Below are positions 61,423 to 64,000 of a stretch of DNA of 64,000 nucleotides, piece after piece. This DNA is from AP-15 sp963732095. Its GTDB lineage: Bacteria; Pseudomonadota; Alphaproteobacteria; ATCC43930; CGMCC-115725. The number at the start of each line of letters is the position of its first letter. Positions within the stretch are counted from its first letter, which is position 1. The stretch is taken from positions 1-64,000 of the forward strand of contig CAVSZA010000017.1 of NCBI GenBank assembly GCA_963732095.1, read 5' to 3'. A program made the translations under genes and the position numbers. Under the pieces are notes generated by a model. That model made no database searches, was not told where the DNA came from, and saw only the letters and a program-made list of their open reading frames with translations.

Positions 61423-62544
61423 CTAGTTGAGATGGTATATCCTGGCAGCATTGCCGCCGGCGATCTTGGCCTTCTCCTCTTCGGTGCAGTCCGTCAGAAC
61501 CTCCTCAATGATTTGCCGGCTCCTGGGAAAGGTGGACTCGACATGGGGATAATCTGAGCCCCAGAGGAGATTATCGATACCGATGATGTGGCGGTCGCGT
61601 ATGCCCATGGCATCTTCCTGGAAGCCCGCAAACACGTTGCGGTGGAAATAGTCGCTGGGCAGCATGGCCTCCTTGAACCGATAGCGCTCCTGCTGAACGC
61701 GTTGGGTGTAGGTGTAGTCGATGCGGTTCAGGAAGTGCGGAATCCAGGACAGCTCATGCTCCACCGTGCCGATCTGGAGTTTTGGGTAGCGCTCAAAGAC
61801 GCCGCTGAAGATCATCTCACCGAGGGACATCCGCACCCAGTGGTCGGCGTTGGCCAGGAAGGAGTTGCGGACGCGGTTGCGGTCCTCGAGCCCAAAATCC
61901 TGCCCTGGGCCAGGCCGGTTGGTCGCGATGTGCATGCCAAGGGGAATATCCAGATCCTGGGCCGCCGCCCATAGCGGCTCGTACATCGGATTGTCGTACC
62001 CTTTCCCCTCGGGGGGATAGACGGTGATCATGCCGCCCGCCAGCCCCATCTTGGCACAGCGCTGCAGCTCCTTGATACCCTCCTGCACATCGTCCACGTT
62101 GATCATGGCGATGCCCTTGAGGCGCTTGGGCTCCCCGGCGCAAAACTCGGCGAGCCAGTCGTTGTATCCTCGAAAAATCTCCGACAGCAGCGCAGTGTCC
62201 GGCACGCTGTAGAGCAGCAGACCGACGGTGGGATAGACAATACTCACATCCACGTCATCGGCATCCATATCCTTGAGGTGCGCCGCAGGGTCGTAGCCCC
62301 CGCGCCGGACTTTATCAAAGGTCGTGGTGCGGACCATCTGTTCCGGCGCCTCAAACCGCATACCTGTCTGCGACCCGGCGGCCAGCCCGATCACCCGGTG
62401 GCCGTTGCAGAACCACCAATCGCCATCATACTCGCGGACAAGCTGTGGGACCCGGTCCTTGAACACCGGCTTGGCTCTGCTCGTCCACAGGTCCGGTGGC
62501 TCAAACACGTGATTGTCCGACGATATGACCCGGTAATTCGCCAT
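61423..62544 (-). CDS. amidohydrolase family protein (ACMSD-like TIM barrel)
   Basis: A 373-residue protein of the amidohydrolase-2 family. The usual HxH is replaced by SSDNHVFEPPDLW at the N-terminus, as in many members of this subgroup. Conserved elements include PLGMHIATN (metal His), GTVEHELSWIPHFL and LLWGSDYPHVESTFPRSR (catalytic Asp). Related enzymes are metal-dependent hydrolases or decarboxylases acting on aromatic or cyclic acids. A close paralogue lies at 63070 and a truncated one at 59856. Confidence 0.9.
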   Translation of the reverse strand: MANYRVISSDNHVFEPPDLWTSRAKPVFKDRVPQLVREYDGDWWFCNGHRVIGLAAGSQTGMRFEAPEQMVRTTTFDKVRRGGYDPAAHLKDMDADDVDVSIVYPTVGLLLYSVPDTALLSEIFRGYNDWLAEFCAGEPKRLKGIAMINVDDVQEGIKELQRCAKMGLAGGMITVYPPEGKGYDNPMYEPLWAAAQDLDIPLGMHIATNRPGPGQDFGLEDRNRVRNSFLANADHWVRMSLGEMIFSGVFERYPKLQIGTVEHELSWIPHFLNRIDYTYTQRVQQERYRFKEAMLPSDYFHRNVFAGFQEDAMGIRDRHIIGIDNLLWGSDYPHVESTFPRSRQIIEEVLTDCTEEEKAKIAGGNAARIYHLN

Positions 62545-63069
62545 GATTTGCCCTCCTGATTGGTGGTGAGCGGCCTCGCAGTCCTGCCGTCTGCGTGACC
62601 CGCACCAACCCCACTATACCGCTTGCAGAACCCTTGCCGATATGGCGGAGTACGCTCCGCGGCTCGAGGACCTTCAGCAAGCGTAGGGCTGAACAGTGCT
62701 ATGGCGCGGTTGCGCGAGGTTTCGAGCTGGATAGCGCGATGTCGCTGATGCTGGCCGGCCCGACCCGCTCGACGCTGAAATCCGGGTACTTCGAGTGCGG
62801 CTTGCGGACGATCTCATGGTTGGCAAGCGTAGGATGGGTTGAAGGAAAGTGAAACCCATGGTCTCCGGCCGCGGGCTTGTGGGTTTCGCTCGTGGCTCAG
62901 CCCGCCCTACATTGCTGCAACTAGCGATCCGCAGGACAGATGAGCGCAAGATAATTGGCCACCCGTCGCAGCGGTGAACTCATTCGGCGGGTTACGCTTC
63001 GCTAACCCGCCCTACGCTTACTGCTCCCGGCGCACTCTAGTCGATCCGGGCGCCACGGACCTCGTAGAT
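62545..63069. other. intergenic stretch with palindromic repeat
   Basis: About 525 bases without a supported gene. A hairpin GGCGGGTTA-CGCTTCGC-TAACCCGCC lies at 62986-63011, followed by CTACGCTTA. A related GCCCGCCCTACAT motif is at about 62899-62911. These belong to the GTAGGGCGGGTTA repeats that are scattered in many proteobacterial genomes. Open frames in the first 300 bases have no family resemblance. Confidence 0.5.
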
Positions 63070-64000
63070 TCAAGCAGGGGCGGTCAGCCTCGCCACGTCG
63101 AAATTGTACACGCGGGCGGTGTTGCCGCCGGCGATCTTGGCCTGTTCGTCCTCCGGCACCCCGGCCAGGATCTCCGCCAGGATCCTGCGCGATTGGGGAA
63201 AGGTCGACTCGCTGTGCGGATAGTCCGAGCCCCACATCATGTTGTCGACGCCGATGACGTCGCGCAGGCGAATGCCGATGGCGTCCTCCTGGAAGCTCAA
63301 GACGACGTTACGGTGGAAGAAGTCGCTCGGCAGCATGCCGTCCTTGAACCGATAGAGTGCCTCGCCGTGGCGCTCGCGGTAGGTGTAGTCCATCGAAGAG
63401 AGCACGTTGGGCGCCCAGGACAGCTCGAACTCGACGATGGCCAGCCTGAGGCCGGGATGGCGCTCGAAGACGCCGGAGAAGATCATGTCGCACATCGACA
63501 ATGCCGGATAGAACGCCTTGGTCGCCCGGCTGCTGGCGTCGCGCAGCGTTCCGAGACCGGCCCCGCGGATCTTGCCCTGCCGGCGTGTGGCCGTGTGCAG
63601 GCTGAGCGGCAAGCCGAGCGACGCGGCGGCGGCCCAAAACGGCTCGTACTCGGGTTGGTCGTAGCGGCGGTCCTCGGCTGGATGCTCGGTGATCATCGCG
63701 CCGCAGAGGCCGAGGCGGGCGGCGCGCTCCAGCTCCCTGACCCCGTCCTCAACATCGTCGAGGTTGATCATCGCGATGCCCTTGAGCCGGGCGGGATCGG
63801 TGCGGCAGAACTCGGCGAGCCAGTCGTTGTACGCGCGAAAAATGGCGGACATCAGCAGCGGGTCCGCCACCTTGAAGTAAAACAGCCCTTGCGACGGATA
63901 GAGGACTTCGCCTGCAACCCCGTCGAGCGCCATGTCCTTCAGGTGTTGCTCGGGGTCGTACCCGCCACAGAGCACGTCTTCGAAGCGCCCCTGGGGGGAG
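63070..64000 (-). CDS. amidohydrolase family protein, N-terminus beyond the window
   Basis: At least 310 residues on the minus strand, still open at the window end; an internal Met occurs at 63975 but the preceding sequence (RFEDVLCGGYDPEQHLKDM) is already family-like, so the gene continues outside. It has LPLSLHTATRRQ (metal His), LAIVEFELSWAPNVL and MMWGSDYPHSESTFPQSR. It is the intact source, or a sister, of the truncated copy at 59856-60292 and a paralogue of 61423-62544. The family role is metal-dependent hydrolysis or decarboxylation; the substrate is unknown. Confidence 0.9.
   Translation of the reverse strand, partial: SPQGRFEDVLCGGYDPEQHLKDMALDGVAGEVLYPSQGLFYFKVADPLLMSAIFRAYNDWLAEFCRTDPARLKGIAMINLDDVEDGVRELERAARLGLCGAMITEHPAEDRRYDQPEYEPFWAAAASLGLPLSLHTATRRQGKIRGAGLGTLRDASSRATKAFYPALSMCDMIFSGVFERHPGLRLAIVEFELSWAPNVLSSMDYTYRERHGEALYRFKDGMLPSDFFHRNVVLSFQEDAIGIRLRDVIGVDNMMWGSDYPHSESTFPQSRRILAEILAGVPEDEQAKIAGGNTARVYNFDVARLTAPA

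Noticed and set aside
62595..62949. Short open frames on both strands before the last amidohydrolase
   Set aside because: They contain repeat sequence and have no ribosome binding sites or family similarity.
1..64000. CRISPR arrays, tRNA or rRNA genes
   Set aside because: No regularly spaced direct repeats with unique spacers and no cloverleaf or rRNA sequences were recognised; the only tandem array (48803-49424) is coding.

Overview
The window is high-GC, gene-dense chromosomal DNA from an alphaproteobacterium; the genus cannot be fixed from the sequence. The evidence is a DUF1476 (F1-ATPase zeta-type inhibitor) gene beside purS, a clpS-clpA pair, a 6S RNA gene directly upstream of a YmdB-type phosphoesterase, many family III CoA-transferase, amidohydrolase and SDR genes, and a very large SAM-cyclase-AAA-TPR protein. 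Several genes carry single-base frameshifts (about 49179, 52077 and 60702), which may be real decay or assembly error.

Layout. 0-6 kb: end of a hybrid histidine kinase, purS, an NRDE protein, DUF1476, a DEAD-box helicase, a TauD-type dioxygenase and a CoA-transferase. 6.1-6.8 kb: a Phd/PIN toxin-antitoxin pair with a palindromic operator. 7.4-10.8 kb: giant class III cyclase/ATPase, with a palindromic repeat inside its coding sequence. 10.8-16.3 kb: methyltransferase and SDR on the minus strand, then an AtzG-like protein, amidase, flavin monooxygenase-like protein and diiron ferritin-like protein on the plus strand. 16.4-20.9 kb: universal stress protein under an FNR/FixK-like box, DUF3775, DUF2236, a 374-residue protein of unknown function, and a UGSC-motif selenoprotein with an in-frame TGA followed at the right distance by a bacterial SECIS-like hairpin. 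21-25 kb: PQQ dehydrogenase fused to a cupredoxin, an exported protein and a GNAT/FemAB-like protein.

25-35 kb is core: clpA, clpS, gpsA, tsaD, then the prkA-DUF444-SpoVR stress operon. 35-42.7 kb: OpgC-like acyltransferase coupled to two SGNH hydrolases, a two-subunit CoA-transferase, an exported peptidoglycan-binding protein and an APH-like kinase. 43-47.5 kb: Crp/Fnr regulator, single-domain response regulator, a TPP riboswitch with thiO-thiS-thiG, and a rhomboid protease.

47.5-53 kb is a scarred accessory region: a palindromic element, a CHAT-associated N-terminal remnant with one piece inverted, a TPR/alpha-beta hydrolase gene split by a one-base deletion in near-identical 123-bp repeats, an IS110 fragment fused to a truncated acetyltransferase, and a frameshifted reductase. 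52.8-56 kb: SDR, MFS transporter, YmdB-like protein and 6S RNA. 56.5-64 kb: TfoX-like protein, a cyclase remnant, PEBP, and a decaying duplicated array of BNR-repeat and amidohydrolase genes around a cluster of AACAGCGA octamers.

The strongest unusual signal is the selenoprotein locus (20050-20595) with its upstream neighbours.
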